A stretch of DNA of 64,000 bases from Porphyromonadaceae bacterium UBA7048 (GCA_002493945.1 DLAL01000047.1:41499-105498); one strand, 5' to 3'. Positions 34,408 through 43,280 are shown, counted from the first letter of the stretch. Made by a program: numbers and translations. The notes: a model not told the origin generated them from the sequence alone.

Positions 34408-35342
34408 ACAGAATACTCATAGCATCCGTACTCGTCGCAGCAGCGACATGCCTTTCAGTCTCGGCGCAGCATCCGCGCACAGCCGCCTTCGCACAGGTCT
34501 ATTCGCCGTCCATTCCCACTTCGGTGAGCCTCTGCGGCGAGAAGATTGACCTTGACCGCTCGGACATGTACGAGGCATTCGACCGTGAGCTGACCTCGAT
34601 AATCTACACCCACGGCACAACCATGCTCATACTGAAGCGCGCCAACCGCTACTTTCCCGAGCTCGAACCGATACTGAGGAAGAACGGCGTTCCCACCGAC
34701 CTCCTCTATCTGGCGTGCGTCGAGTCGTCGCTCAATCCGCGCGCCTATTCCGGCGCCAAGGCCGCAGGCTTCTGGCAGTTCATCGCGTCTGCCGCCAAGG
34801 AATACGGTCTTGAAGTGAATGACGAAGTGGACGAGCGCTACAACATCGAAAAAGCCACGGCTGCCGCCTGCCGCTATCTGAAGAAGGCGTATGCCAAGTA
34901 CGGCGACTGGGCTTCGGCCATGGCGTCGTACAACGGCGGTATGACCCGTATAAGCAAAGCCCTCGACGCCCAGGGAGCCGATACGTCGCTTGACCTCTAT
35001 CTCGCTGAAGAGACCACGCGCTATCCCTACCGTGTCATGGCGATGAAAGCCGTGCTCGAGAATCCCGGCGCATATGGCTACAAGCTGCGTGCCGACCAGC
35101 TGTATCAGCCCCGTGAATATACGACGGCCGACGTCAGCGGACCCGTAGAGTCGTGGGCCGACTGGGCTGCCGAGCACGGCACGACCTATGCGCAGCTTCG
35201 CGATGCCAATCCCTGGATACGCTCGCTGAAACTTACCAACAAGACCGGCAAGACCTACAAGGTGCGCATCCCTAAGCCGGAGTCGCTCAGCCGCAGCAAG
35301 GCCGGATTCAAAACCTATAACGGCGAATGGATAAGCAAGTGA
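34404..35342 (+). CDS. Exported MltD-like lytic transglycosylase
   Basis: The enzyme is expected to cleave peptidoglycan glycan strands in the periplasm. The true start is the ATG at 34404 overlapping the previous stop, giving 312 residues and a signal peptide (ILIASVLVAAATCLSVSA). The SLT domain spans about 80-230: the catalytic Glu107 is in LYLACVESSLNPRAYSGAKA, followed by AGFWQFIASAAKEYGLEVND and MASYNGGMTRISKAL. A C-terminal LysM-like stretch (about 265-300, WAAEHGTTYAQLRDANPWI) may bind peptidoglycan. The gene overlaps both neighbours, by 4 and 16 bases, a sign of tight co-expression with uvrA. Confidence 0.87.
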   Translation: MNRILIASVLVAAATCLSVSAQHPRTAAFAQVYSPSIPTSVSLCGEKIDLDRSDMYEAFDRELTSIIYTHGTTMLILKRANRYFPELEPILRKNGVPTDLLYLACVESSLNPRAYSGAKAAGFWQFIASAAKEYGLEVNDEVDERYNIEKATAAACRYLKKAYAKYGDWASAMASYNGGMTRISKALDAQGADTSLDLYLAEETTRYPYRVMAMKAVLENPGAYGYKLRADQLYQPREYTTADVSGPVESWADWAAEHGTTYAQLRDANPWIRSLKLTNKTGKTYKVRIPKPESLSRSKAGFKTYNGEWISK

Positions 35343-38194
35343 ATACCGCGGAGCACATAGCCGACGACGGCACTTCGGGACGCATCGTCGTCACCGGTGC
35401 GCGCGTGAACAATCTCCGCGACATCGACGTGGAGATTCCTCACGACAGTCTGACTGTCATCACCGGCCTCTCGGGGTCGGGCAAGTCGTCGCTGGCTTTC
35501 GACACCATCTTCGCCGAAGGGCAGCGACGCTATATCGAGACCTTCTCGGCCTATGCGCGCAATATGCTCGGCAATCTCGAGCGACCCGATGTCGACAGCA
35601 TCACGGGCCTTTGCCCGGTCATCGCCATCGAGCAGAAGACTATCAACCGCAATCCCCGAAGCACCATCGGAACGACTACGGAAATCTACGACTTCCTGCG
35701 TCTGCTCTATGCACGCATCGGCAAAGCCCGGAGCTATCTGTCGGGGCAGGAGATGGTGAAGTATACGGACGAGAAGATTGTCAGTCTGATTCAGGAGAAA
35801 TACGACGGCCGGAAAATATACATACTCGCGCCGCTTGTGAAGAACCGCAAGGGCCACTACAAGGAACTCTTCGAGAATCTCGTCAAGAAGGGCTACCTGA
35901 ACGTGCGCGTTGACGGACAGCTCAGGGAGATAAGCCGCGGCATGAAACTCGACCGCTACCGCCAGCACAACGTCGAACTCGTCATAGACCGCCTGAAGGT
36001 GAACGTCAAGGACGGCGAGCGTCTGCTGGCCTCGGTCGAGACCGCCCTCGTGCAAGGTGACAAGGAACTGATGGTCTACGATGTCGAGGCCGATGAGGTG
36101 GCTTACTACAGTCAGGAACTGATGGATCCGGCCACGGGCATATCATACCACGATCCGGCACCCCACAATTTCTCCTTCAATTCGCCGCAGGGCGCATGTC
36201 CGCGATGCAAGGGTCTCGGATACGTCAACATCATCGACCGAGCCAAGATAGTGCCCGACGAGAATCTGTCGATACATGCCGGAGCCATTGTGCCGCTCGG
36301 CAAGTACCGCGACAACGTGATATTCATGCAGATACGGGCCATACTCGAGGCTGCCGGATTCACGCTCAAGACTCCGTTCAAGGATCTCAGTGATGAAGTT
36401 GTCGACGATATATTCAATGGCACGCCTTCCGTGCCGCATCTCGAAGGGTCGACGGTGTCGGCTTCGGATTATTTCCGCAGTTTCGACGGTATCATAAAGT
36501 CGATAGAGACCATGACCGAGGAAGATGCCGGCTATCAGGCCCGCAAGTGGTCCGGCCAGTTTTTCACCCGGTGCACGTGCCCGGAGTGCAATGGCGCCCG
36601 TCTCAACCGCGAGGCGCTGCATTTCTTCGTCGACGGCAAGAACATATCCGAGCTGTCGTCGCTCGACATCGCGCAGCTCTCGCATTGGGCCGACGCGGTC
36701 AGTGACCGGCTCGATGACCGCGACCGCCGCATAGCTGCCGAAATCATCAAGGAAATCGCCGTAAGGCTTCACTTCCTCGTGGATGTCGGACTCGACTATC
36801 TCCAGCTCAACCGCAATTCTGCGACTCTGTCGGGCGGCGAGAGCCAGCGCATCAGGCTCGCCACACAGCTTGGTTCGGAACTTGTCAATGTCCTCTATAT
36901 CCTCGACGAGCCTTCGATAGGACTCCACCAGCGCGACAACCACCGTCTCATCTCCTCGCTCGAGCGTCTGCGCGATGCATCGAACACCGTGGTGGTGGTC
37001 GAGCACGACAAGGACATAATGCTCAAGGCCGACTACATCATAGACATCGGTCCCGGCGCAGGCCGCAAGGGTGGCAGGGTAGTCTTCCAGGGTACTCCGG
37101 AGGAGATGCTCCGCACCGACACCGTGACGGCACGATACCTAAACGGCACCGAGGCCATCAGTACGCCCGAGATGCGCCGTAAAGGCAACGGCAAGAAGCT
37201 CGTGGTGCGCGGTGCCACGGGACACAACCTGAAGGAGGTCGACTTCGAGCTGCCGCTGGGAACGCTGACCGTAGTGGCCGGCGTGTCGGGCAGCGGCAAG
37301 TCGTCGCTCGTCAATGGTACGCTCCAGCCCATACTCTCGCAGCATTTCTACCGCAGCAATACCGAGCCGTTGCCGTACCGGGCCATCGAGGGCCTCGAGA
37401 ACATCGACAAGGTGGTCACCGTCGACCAGTCGCCTCTGGGCCGCACGCCGCGCTCCAACCCGGCCACGTACACGGGAGTATTCACGGACATCCGCAACCT
37501 CTTCGTGAGCCTGCCGGAAGCCAAAATCCGCGGATACAAGCCCGGCCGCTTCTCCTTCAACACCGCCGGCGGACGTTGCGAGGTGTGCAAGGGCAACGGC
37601 TACAAGACTATAGAAATGAACTTCCTGCCAGATGTGCTCATCCCATGCGAGGAGTGTCATGGCAAGCGCTATAACCGCGAGACCCTCGAAGTGCGCTTCA
37701 AGGGCAAGTCGATAGCCGATGTGCTCGACATGACCATCAATCAGGCAGTCGAGTTCTTCGCCAATGTTCCGTCGATATACCGCAAAATCAAGGTGCTTCA
37801 GGACATCGGACTTGGATACATCAAACTCGGACAGCCGTCGTCGACGCTGTCGGGCGGCGAGAACCAGCGCGTGAAACTCGCCACCGAGCTCGCGCGCCGC
37901 GATACGGGCAAGACTCTCTTCATCCTCGACGAGCCCACCACAGGCCTTCACTTTGATGACATACGCACACTGCTCGGCATCCTGGAGCGGCTCGTCGACC
38001 GCGGCAACACGGTCCTTGTCATAGAGCACAATCTCGACATCATCCGCATGGCCGACTATCTCGTCGATATGGGTCCGGACGGAGGCTCCGGAGGCGGCCG
38101 CATCATCGCCAGCGGCACTCCCGAGAAGGTCGCCGCTACGGATTCGCCCACGGCGCCGTTCCTGCGCGATGAAGGCATCACACCGACACACTGA
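35327..38194 (+). CDS. uvrA: UvrABC excision nuclease subunit A
   Basis: UvrA is the damage-recognition ATPase of nucleotide excision repair. The 955-residue protein has two ABC modules. The first has Walker A GLSGSGKSS (about 47-55) and signature LSGGESQRIRLATQLG. The second has Walker A GVSGSGKSS and signature LSGGENQRVKLATELA. Zinc modules are CPRCKGLGY, then CTCPECNGARLN, and in the second half CEVCKGNGYK with CEECHGKRYN. Walker B sequences ILDEPSIGLHQRD and ILDEPTTGLHFDD are intact. The start overlaps the transglycosylase gene by 16 bases. Bacteroidales often carry a second UvrA paralogue; the full motif set fits the canonical one. Confidence 0.95.
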   Translation: MDKQVNTAEHIADDGTSGRIVVTGARVNNLRDIDVEIPHDSLTVITGLSGSGKSSLAFDTIFAEGQRRYIETFSAYARNMLGNLERPDVDSITGLCPVIAIEQKTINRNPRSTIGTTTEIYDFLRLLYARIGKARSYLSGQEMVKYTDEKIVSLIQEKYDGRKIYILAPLVKNRKGHYKELFENLVKKGYLNVRVDGQLREISRGMKLDRYRQHNVELVIDRLKVNVKDGERLLASVETALVQGDKELMVYDVEADEVAYYSQELMDPATGISYHDPAPHNFSFNSPQGACPRCKGLGYVNIIDRAKIVPDENLSIHAGAIVPLGKYRDNVIFMQIRAILEAAGFTLKTPFKDLSDEVVDDIFNGTPSVPHLEGSTVSASDYFRSFDGIIKSIETMTEEDAGYQARKWSGQFFTRCTCPECNGARLNREALHFFVDGKNISELSSLDIAQLSHWADAVSDRLDDRDRRIAAEIIKEIAVRLHFLVDVGLDYLQLNRNSATLSGGESQRIRLATQLGSELVNVLYILDEPSIGLHQRDNHRLISSLERLRDASNTVVVVEHDKDIMLKADYIIDIGPGAGRKGGRVVFQGTPEEMLRTDTVTARYLNGTEAISTPEMRRKGNGKKLVVRGATGHNLKEVDFELPLGTLTVVAGVSGSGKSSLVNGTLQPILSQHFYRSNTEPLPYRAIEGLENIDKVVTVDQSPLGRTPRSNPATYTGVFTDIRNLFVSLPEAKIRGYKPGRFSFNTAGGRCEVCKGNGYKTIEMNFLPDVLIPCEECHGKRYNRETLEVRFKGKSIADVLDMTINQAVEFFANVPSIYRKIKVLQDIGLGYIKLGQPSSTLSGGENQRVKLATELARRDTGKTLFILDEPTTGLHFDDIRTLLGILERLVDRGNTVLVIEHNLDIIRMADYLVDMGPDGGSGGGRIIASGTPEKVAATDSPTAPFLRDEGITPTH

Positions 38195-38227
38195 CTATTA
38201 TCATCATACTTACAATCAGAATTACAA

Positions 38228-40231
38228 ATGCAAAAGAAACTTTGTTTGGCTGCGGCCCTTATAGCGGCATCGCTGTTCTCTCCGGGCCTCAGAGCACAGA
38301 CCACCATGGAAAGCTCGTATGAAAACTGGCCCTCGTATCAGGGCGACGACCTCGAACTCAAGGTCGACAACAGCGGCACACACTTCGCCCTCTGGTCGCC
38401 GAAGGCCGAAGCCGTGAAAGTGAACATCTATGCGACCGACCGCAACACCGCCCCCGTCCGGACGCTGACCATGACACGCGACAAGGACGGGCTTTGGCGC
38501 GCGTCGGTGCCTGAGAAACTGTACGGAAAGTTCTACACCTTCAACGTCACTGTCAATGGCCGTGAGTTGGCCGAGACGCCCGGCGTATGGGCCAAGGCTG
38601 CCGGAACCAACGGTATGCGCGCGGCGGTGATAGATCTCGACACCACCGATCCCGAAGGATGGGACAAGGATCACGGTCCGAAAATCGACAACATCACCGA
38701 TGCTGTCATCTATGAGATGCACCATCGCGATTTCTCCGGACATCCGTCGTCGGGAATCGTTCACAAGGGCAAATTTCTCGCCCTCACCGAACCCGAGACC
38801 AAGTCGCCCGAAGGTCTGAAGACCGGCATCGGCCATCTCAATGAACTCGGCGTGACTCACGTGCACATCCTTCCGTCGTACGACTACAATTCGGTGGATG
38901 AGGAGAATCTTCAGATTCCGCAGTACAACTGGGGATACGACCCCTTCAACTATAACCTCCCTGAAGGCTCGTATTCGACCGATCCTGCCAATCCCTCGGC
39001 ACGCATCAAGGAGATGAAGGAGATGATCAAGGCTCTCCATGATGCAGGAATCGGCGTGGTGATGGACGTGGTCTACAACCATACGGCGAATAACGACGAC
39101 TCAAATTTCTCGCTTACGGCTCCCGGTTACTACTACCGTCACCGTGCCGACGGCTCGTACTCCGACGCATCGGGCTGCGGAAACGAGACGGCCTCCGAGC
39201 GTGAGCAGATGCGCAACTTCATCGTCAACTCGGTCAAGTACTGGGCCGACGAATATCATATCGACGGCTTCCGCTTCGACCTCATGGCCATCCACGACAC
39301 CGAGACCATGAACCGCGTGGCCGAAGAACTCAAGAAAATCAATCCGTCGATTTTTGTCTACGGAGAAGGCTGGACGGCCGGAGATTCGCCACTGCCTGTC
39401 GAACGCCGCGCTCTCAAGGAGAACGTGTCGAAGATGAAAGGCATAGCCGTATTCTCCGACGATATCCGCGACGCCATCAAGGGACACTACAGCAACGCCG
39501 CTGACCGCGGATTCGCCACCGGCAAGCCAGGGAATGAAGAAACCGTCAAAATCGGTATCGTGGCATCGACGGCACATCCGCAGGTCGATTACAGCAAGGG
39601 CAATAATTCCAAGTTCGCCTATGCCGCCGCGCCTACGCAGATCATCAACTACGTGTCGTGCCACGACGACCTGACTCTCACTGACAAACTCGCCAAGTCA
39701 ATGACCGGCTCGACCGAGGCCGACCGTCAGCGTGCCGCACGCCTGGCTCAGACCATCGTGTTCACATCGCAGGGCACGCCCTTCATGTTTGCCGGAGAGG
39801 AAGTGTTCCGCGACAAGAAAGGCGTCCATAACTCCTACAAGTCGCCCGATTCGATCAACGCCATCGACTGGAGTCTCAAGAGCCGCAACGCGGAGCAGTT
39901 CGGGTACTACCGCAATCTGATCAAGCTGCGCCGCGAGCATCCGGCCTTCCGCATGACCACGGCCGAGGACATCGCGCGCAACATAGTGTTCGACAAGGTG
40001 AAGGTCCCCAACGTCGTGTCATATACCATCCGCAACAATGCCAATGGCGACGAGTGGCGCGAAATAAAACTCATCTTCAACGGCGCCGACACGCCCTATA
40101 CGGCATCGGTCCCCAAAGGCACATGGACAGTCATAGCCCGCGACGGTCAGCTTGACCCCGACGGTCTCGATACGGTCAAGGGAGGCAAACTGGAGGTAGC
40201 TCCCGTTTCGGCACTCATTCTCGCCAGATAA
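38228..40231 (+). CDS. pulA: Type I pullulanase (GH13 with CBM48)
   Basis: The enzyme debranches alpha-1,6 links of pullulan, glycogen or starch limit dextrins. The 667-residue protein has a signal peptide (about 1-23, cut near LRAQT) with no lipobox. A CBM48-like domain spans about 40-140. The GH13 barrel carries the pullulanase signature YNWGYDP (residues 234-240), DVVYNHT, GFRFDLMA with nucleophile Asp351, VYGEGWTAG with acid/base Glu380, and SCHDD with Asp480. A beta C-terminal domain closes it. It follows uvrA by 33 bases, so it seems to be the last gene of the operon. Its 3' end overlaps the opposite-strand NlpC gene by 17 bases. Confidence 0.93.
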   Translation: MQKKLCLAAALIAASLFSPGLRAQTTMESSYENWPSYQGDDLELKVDNSGTHFALWSPKAEAVKVNIYATDRNTAPVRTLTMTRDKDGLWRASVPEKLYGKFYTFNVTVNGRELAETPGVWAKAAGTNGMRAAVIDLDTTDPEGWDKDHGPKIDNITDAVIYEMHHRDFSGHPSSGIVHKGKFLALTEPETKSPEGLKTGIGHLNELGVTHVHILPSYDYNSVDEENLQIPQYNWGYDPFNYNLPEGSYSTDPANPSARIKEMKEMIKALHDAGIGVVMDVVYNHTANNDDSNFSLTAPGYYYRHRADGSYSDASGCGNETASEREQMRNFIVNSVKYWADEYHIDGFRFDLMAIHDTETMNRVAEELKKINPSIFVYGEGWTAGDSPLPVERRALKENVSKMKGIAVFSDDIRDAIKGHYSNAADRGFATGKPGNEETVKIGIVASTAHPQVDYSKGNNSKFAYAAAPTQIINYVSCHDDLTLTDKLAKSMTGSTEADRQRAARLAQTIVFTSQGTPFMFAGEEVFRDKKGVHNSYKSPDSINAIDWSLKSRNAEQFGYYRNLIKLRREHPAFRMTTAEDIARNIVFDKVKVPNVVSYTIRNNANGDEWREIKLIFNGADTPYTASVPKGTWTVIARDGQLDPDGLDTVKGGKLEVAPVSALILAR

Positions 40232-41108
40232 TCGGCGACGGTAATATAAGGACTGCGTGTTCTCCGGAGCGGCATCGGCCGACGAGAGAATACGCAGTCT
40301 TTTTTTGCGCTTTCCGAGACGTACAGGCACGGTCACCTGGAAGATTTTCCATAGCCCGGCGTACTTCGTCGCGTATAGAGTCGTTTCTGACGCTCTCAGG
40401 CGATGTTTCAGGCACGGGTGCGGCTGCCGTACTGTCGGTCACTCCTGATTTCAATACTTCGGAGAGGCGTTCCAGCGGAATTTCGGCGGAGTTTTGCGGC
40501 GGACGGTTCTTTTCGGACTTCGAAGTCTTGTCCTTTTTCGCACCTGAGCCGTCCTTATGCCGTTTTTTCGATTCCTTCTGTTCTGCCATGCCCGGCACGC
40601 GTCCGGCCGAGTGATAGTGCCTCCGGTAGTAGTCCTCGTCAAGACTGCTTATGATGACGCCCTTCGAGGTGGAGGAGTGTATGAAGCGCCCTTCGCCTAT
40701 GTAAAGGCCGACATGCGACACGCGGCCCTTGCGCGAGGTGGTGAAGAACACCAGATCAGCGGCCAGAAGCTGCTCGCGTTTCAGCGGCGTGCAGAACACC
40801 TGCTGCTCGGCAGAATTGCGGGGTAGTTTTATGCCGGCACGGTCGCGGTATACGCTCATGACGAGCCCGGAGCAGTCGACACCTTTGCGGCTCTCACCGC
40901 CGTACTTGTATCGTGTGCCTATCCACTTGCGGGCCTCCTTGACCAGATCATCGCGGTTTCCCTTTGGCACGGCAGCCGGAGGATTGCTCCCGGGATGTTC
41001 GACCGCAGGCACGTACGTTTCCCGGGGAGCTTTTTCAGCAGCCTTGCGGTGACTGTGGCAGCTTGTCAGCAGTGCTGCAATGACTAATATGAACAAGGCT
41101 CGCTTCAT
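40215..41108 (-). CDS. NlpC/P60 family cell-wall peptidase lipoprotein
   Basis: NlpC/P60 enzymes cut peptide bonds in peptidoglycan stems (D-Glu to diamino acid). The protein has a lipobox LLTSC (Cys17). The catalytic domain spans about 52-170: Cys79 in RKGVDCSGLVMSVYRDRAG, His132 in VSHVGLYIGEGRF and His144 in RFIHSSTSKG. After residue 175 comes a low-complexity Lys/Ser/Glu-rich tail. The final 30 or so residues (around RACTSRKAQKKTAYSLVGRC) are translated from the antisense of the pullulanase terminator, and the stop lies inside the pulA coding end. That part of the tail may be recent and non-functional. Confidence 0.87.
   Translation of the reverse strand: MKRALFILVIAALLTSCHSHRKAAEKAPRETYVPAVEHPGSNPPAAVPKGNRDDLVKEARKWIGTRYKYGGESRKGVDCSGLVMSVYRDRAGIKLPRNSAEQQVFCTPLKREQLLAADLVFFTTSRKGRVSHVGLYIGEGRFIHSSTSKGVIISSLDEDYYRRHYHSAGRVPGMAEQKESKKRHKDGSGAKKDKTSKSEKNRPPQNSAEIPLERLSEVLKSGVTDSTAAAPVPETSPESVRNDSIRDEVRRAMENLPGDRACTSRKAQKKTAYSLVGRCRSGEHAVLILPSPIIWRE
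40251..40306 (+). terminator. Intrinsic terminator of pulA
   Basis: GACTGCGTGTTCTC (40251-40264) pairs with GAGAATACGCAGTC (40286-40299) with one G-T pair, followed by seven T (40300-40306). The hairpin lies inside the opposite-strand NlpC frame. Confidence 0.88.
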
Positions 41109-41139
41109 CTGTTGTGTGTTTTTGGTATAATTAATTGCT

Positions 41140-41147
41140 CAAAGATA
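41140..41147 (-). promoter_or_regulatory. -7 promoter element of the NlpC/P60 gene
   Basis: On the minus strand TATCTTTG fits TAnnTTTG, 32 bases upstream of the ATG at 41108. No well-spaced -33 box was found. Confidence 0.55.
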
Positions 41148-41258
41148 CGGATTATTTTTTTAACGTTGTTATAAAAAAGTCAAAAGGCGAGAAAAATTGA
41201 ACTATAGACCACACAGATGCGTTTAAGAGATAAATCAACTTAAAAAGGATAAAGAAAT

Positions 41259-41834
41259 ATGACTTACGAACAACCACAATTGCCTTACGAACACGATGCC
41301 CTTGAACCGGCCATCAGCAAGGAAACGGTAGACTATCACTACGGCAAGCACGAAAAAGCTTACATCGATAATCTCAACCGTCTCATCAAGGGTACCGAAT
41401 ACGAAGACGAAGAACTTGAAGACATCATCACCCATTCCTCAGGCGCTCTGTTCAACAACGCGTCGCAGGCGTGGAATCATATCTTCTATTTCTTTACGTT
41501 CTCCCCCGATGGCCGACGTGAACCGACCGGTCAACTCCGAAAGGCCATCGACCGCGATTTCGGTTCTTTCGAAAAGTTTAAAGAAGCATTTGTCGAAGCA
41601 GGCGTGGGTCTCTTCGGATCAGGCTGGGTGTGGCTGTCTCGAGATGAAAAAGGCAAGCTCCTTATCACCCAAGGTCCGAATGCCGGTAATCCTCTTACGG
41701 ATGGTCTCACTCCGCTCCTGACATTCGACGTCTGGGAGCACGCCTACTACCTCGACTATAAAAATCGTCGAGCCGATGCCCTGGCAAGATTGTGGGACAT
41801 CGTTGACTGGGAAATAGTCGAAGGCCGATTCTGA
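41259..41834 (+). CDS. sodB: Superoxide dismutase, Fe-type or cambialistic
   Basis: SodB disproportionates superoxide in the cytoplasm and protects anaerobes during air exposure. The 191-residue protein has all four metal ligands: His27 (VDYHYGKHEKAYIDNLN), His74 (NNASQAWNHIFYF), and Asp157 and His161 (FDVWEHAYYLDY). Gln70 in NNASQAWNH is the residue expected in Fe-type enzymes; Bacteroides relatives can use Fe or Mn. It has a 150-base AT-rich upstream region shared divergently with the NlpC gene. No clear TAnnTTTG box is seen on the plus strand there. Confidence 0.95.
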   Translation: MTYEQPQLPYEHDALEPAISKETVDYHYGKHEKAYIDNLNRLIKGTEYEDEELEDIITHSSGALFNNASQAWNHIFYFFTFSPDGRREPTGQLRKAIDRDFGSFEKFKEAFVEAGVGLFGSGWVWLSRDEKGKLLITQGPNAGNPLTDGLTPLLTFDVWEHAYYLDYKNRRADALARLWDIVDWEIVEGRF

Positions 41835-41880
41835 AAACCTGAAAGCACTTAATTTAAGCATAATGTGATGAATGGAAAGG

Positions 41881-41908
41881 GAGGTACTCGTGAGAGCACC
41901 TCTTTTTC
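41881..41908 (+). terminator. Intrinsic terminator of sodB
   Basis: GAGGTACTC (41881-41889) pairs with GAGCACCTC (41894-41902) with one mismatch, followed by a T-rich tail (TTTTTCTTTTTC). Confidence 0.75.
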
Positions 41909-42096
41909 TTTTTCATTTATCTATTTGAACAGCCGGGAGTGCATGGCTAATTGAGGTATTTGTCGGGCCTAAACTGTTGAAATTCAAAATTGAATGGCAC
42001 GGTACGTGCAACTTTTGAGCCTCTGAGGTTGTTATATTTACAGAAGCCTCTCTCCATCGGCTTGGAATTTAACAGAATTGAACGTGTAAAATTGGT

Positions 42097-42140
42097 GATT
42101 TTGTAAATCAGGCATGTCGCATGCCTGTGTTTACAAAATC
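42097..42140. repeat. 44-nt interrupted palindrome
   Basis: GATTTTGTAAA (42097-42107) pairs with TTTACAAAATC (42130-42140). Inside it AGGCATG (42110-42116) pairs with CATGCCT (42120-42126) around the loop TCG. All 18 base pairs are perfect. GATTTACAAAA recurs at about 42267-42277. Confidence 0.85.
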
Positions 42141-42213
42141 ATTTAGCATTATAAACAAAATGTTCGTAGATTCTTAACATCCGGGCTGTGTAAGTAAATA
42201 TCTGAATAGGGTA

Positions 42214-42249
42214 GGGCGGTGCGATTTTAAATTCGCCGCCCTCTTTGTT
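42214..42249 (+). terminator. Terminator-like GC hairpin in the AT-rich patch
   Basis: GGGCGG-T-GCGA pairs with TCGCCGCCC with a small bulge and an AT loop, followed by CTCTTTGTTT. No gene ends just upstream, so it would terminate an unannotated transcript, or it is a relic. Confidence 0.5.
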
Positions 42250-42532
42250 TAAATTTTGCAAAATGCGATTTACAAAACGAATGGAGCTGATTTTAAGGCG
42301 GAAATTCGGCATTTTCACAAATTAACAAATACGACACCTATCTGATTATTAGCATGGTGCGATGTATTACTAAAGTGAAAATTTAATAATTCGGCATATT
42401 TGTGGCGCTGTTGTAACATCTAAAGTTGCAGCAACGCTATCGTTATGATGCAGTATACTACGCCGACGAAGTTGAACTGATAGTATAGATGGGCGCCGAT
42501 AGCTAATAGACTGTGCTACAAGGAATTTACGA

Positions 42533-42562
42533 TTTTGAATTGCAGAATGTAATTTATATTTG
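42533..42562 (+). promoter_or_regulatory. Promoter of the XRE regulator gene
   Basis: TATATTTG (42555-42562) fits TAnnTTTG. TTTTG at 42533-42537 gives a -33 element with a 17-base spacer. The predicted leader is about 95 bases. Confidence 0.6.
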
Positions 42563-42598
42563 TAAATGGTTTAAGTTTGAGAATTTCAAATTAAAGAA

Positions 42599-42636
42599 TT
42601 TAAATTTGGATAATTAAATAATTCTATTTAAATTTG
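42599..42636 (+). promoter_or_regulatory. Operator-like direct repeats in the XRE gene leader
   Basis: TTTAAATTTG occurs at 42599-42608 and 42627-42636, 28 bases apart, between the predicted start of transcription and the ATG at 42664. Each has a palindromic AAATTT core. Autoregulation by the XRE protein is an inference. Confidence 0.45.
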
Positions 42637-42663
42637 CAGTTGTAAAATTTAGAATTCTACACT

Positions 42664-43179
42664 ATGGCAGAAGCTCAGGATACGCCTGTAATTCAACGAC
42701 TTAAGCAATTCATTGCCTCGACAGGGCTTTCAAGCACTCAATTTGCTGACAAAGCCATGATTTCGAGGCCTACCTTGTCACAATTGCTTCATGGAAGAAG
42801 CAAGTCAATAAATAATCAGATTCTCTCCAAGCTCTACGAGAATTTTCCTTCGCTTGACATCCTGTGGCTTCTGTTCGGCCAAGGCTCGATGACCAACGAC
42901 TTTCCGGAGGAACTGTCTGATACGCAAGAAATATCTGACGACGTGGACGGCTCTATTGATTCAGGCGATACTATGAGTATAAACGATACAGCTGCCGCCC
43001 AAGACCCTCCGGAGCCGTCACAGGGACATCACGAGACCTTCGAGCAGGTATTGGCCGCCAAGCGGGCGATTGATGTAGCCCGTACAGGTTCGTTGGCCCA
43101 TCCGCAGACCAGGAAGGAGATTTCATCTATCATAGTACTCTATAACGACGGTAGCTTTGAACGATTCGTCGCTCACTGA
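42664..43179 (+). CDS. XRE-family helix-turn-helix regulator
   Basis: The 171-residue protein starts with an XRE-type HTH domain (about 10-68): VIQRLKQFIASTGLSSTQFA, then DKAMISRPTLSQLLHGRSKS, closing with FPSLDILWLLFGQGSM. That layout is common in Bacteroidetes regulators. A disordered acidic linker (about 75-125) follows. The short C-terminal element ISSIIVLYNDGSFERFVAH recurs at the end of related Bacteroidales XRE proteins. It stands alone in an AT-rich leader with its own promoter and downstream hairpin. No neighbouring target gene is obvious; its operator may be the repeats in its own leader. Confidence 0.85.
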   Translation: MAEAQDTPVIQRLKQFIASTGLSSTQFADKAMISRPTLSQLLHGRSKSINNQILSKLYENFPSLDILWLLFGQGSMTNDFPEELSDTQEISDDVDGSIDSGDTMSINDTAAAQDPPEPSQGHHETFEQVLAAKRAIDVARTGSLAHPQTRKEISSIIVLYNDGSFERFVAH

Positions 43180-43232
43180 AGATGCTGCGGATGGCTCCTG
43201 TCGATTACGATTCGTGCGTCTCGCACGGTACT

Positions 43233-43280
43233 TCCCCGGATTGTGGAGATGGCTTTAATAGCCGATTCACAATCCGGGGA
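43233..43280 (+). terminator. Long hairpin downstream of the XRE gene
   Basis: TCCCCGGATTGTG (43233-43245) pairs perfectly with CACAATCCGGGGA (43268-43280). An inner GGCT/AGCC stem lies at 43251-43263. There is no adjacent T run. It probably ends the XRE transcript. The following 200 bases hold nothing recognisable. Confidence 0.6.

Larger units (their letters stand above)
41909..42533. other. AT-rich non-coding patch with palindromes
   Basis: There is no ORF of note in over 600 bases, and the base composition is clearly more AT-rich than the flanking genes. It holds the 44-base palindrome at 42097-42140, a GC-rich hairpin at 42214-42241, and a small palindrome GTTGCAGCAAC near 42425. No tRNA, transposase trace or attachment site was recognised. 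It may be a decayed insertion or an unannotated RNA region. Confidence 0.5.

Noticed and set aside
43233..43280. Long hairpin as an insertion-sequence end or CRISPR-like unit
   Set aside because: It is single-copy in the window, with no flanking duplication, transposase or regular spacer pattern. A transcript-ending hairpin is simpler.
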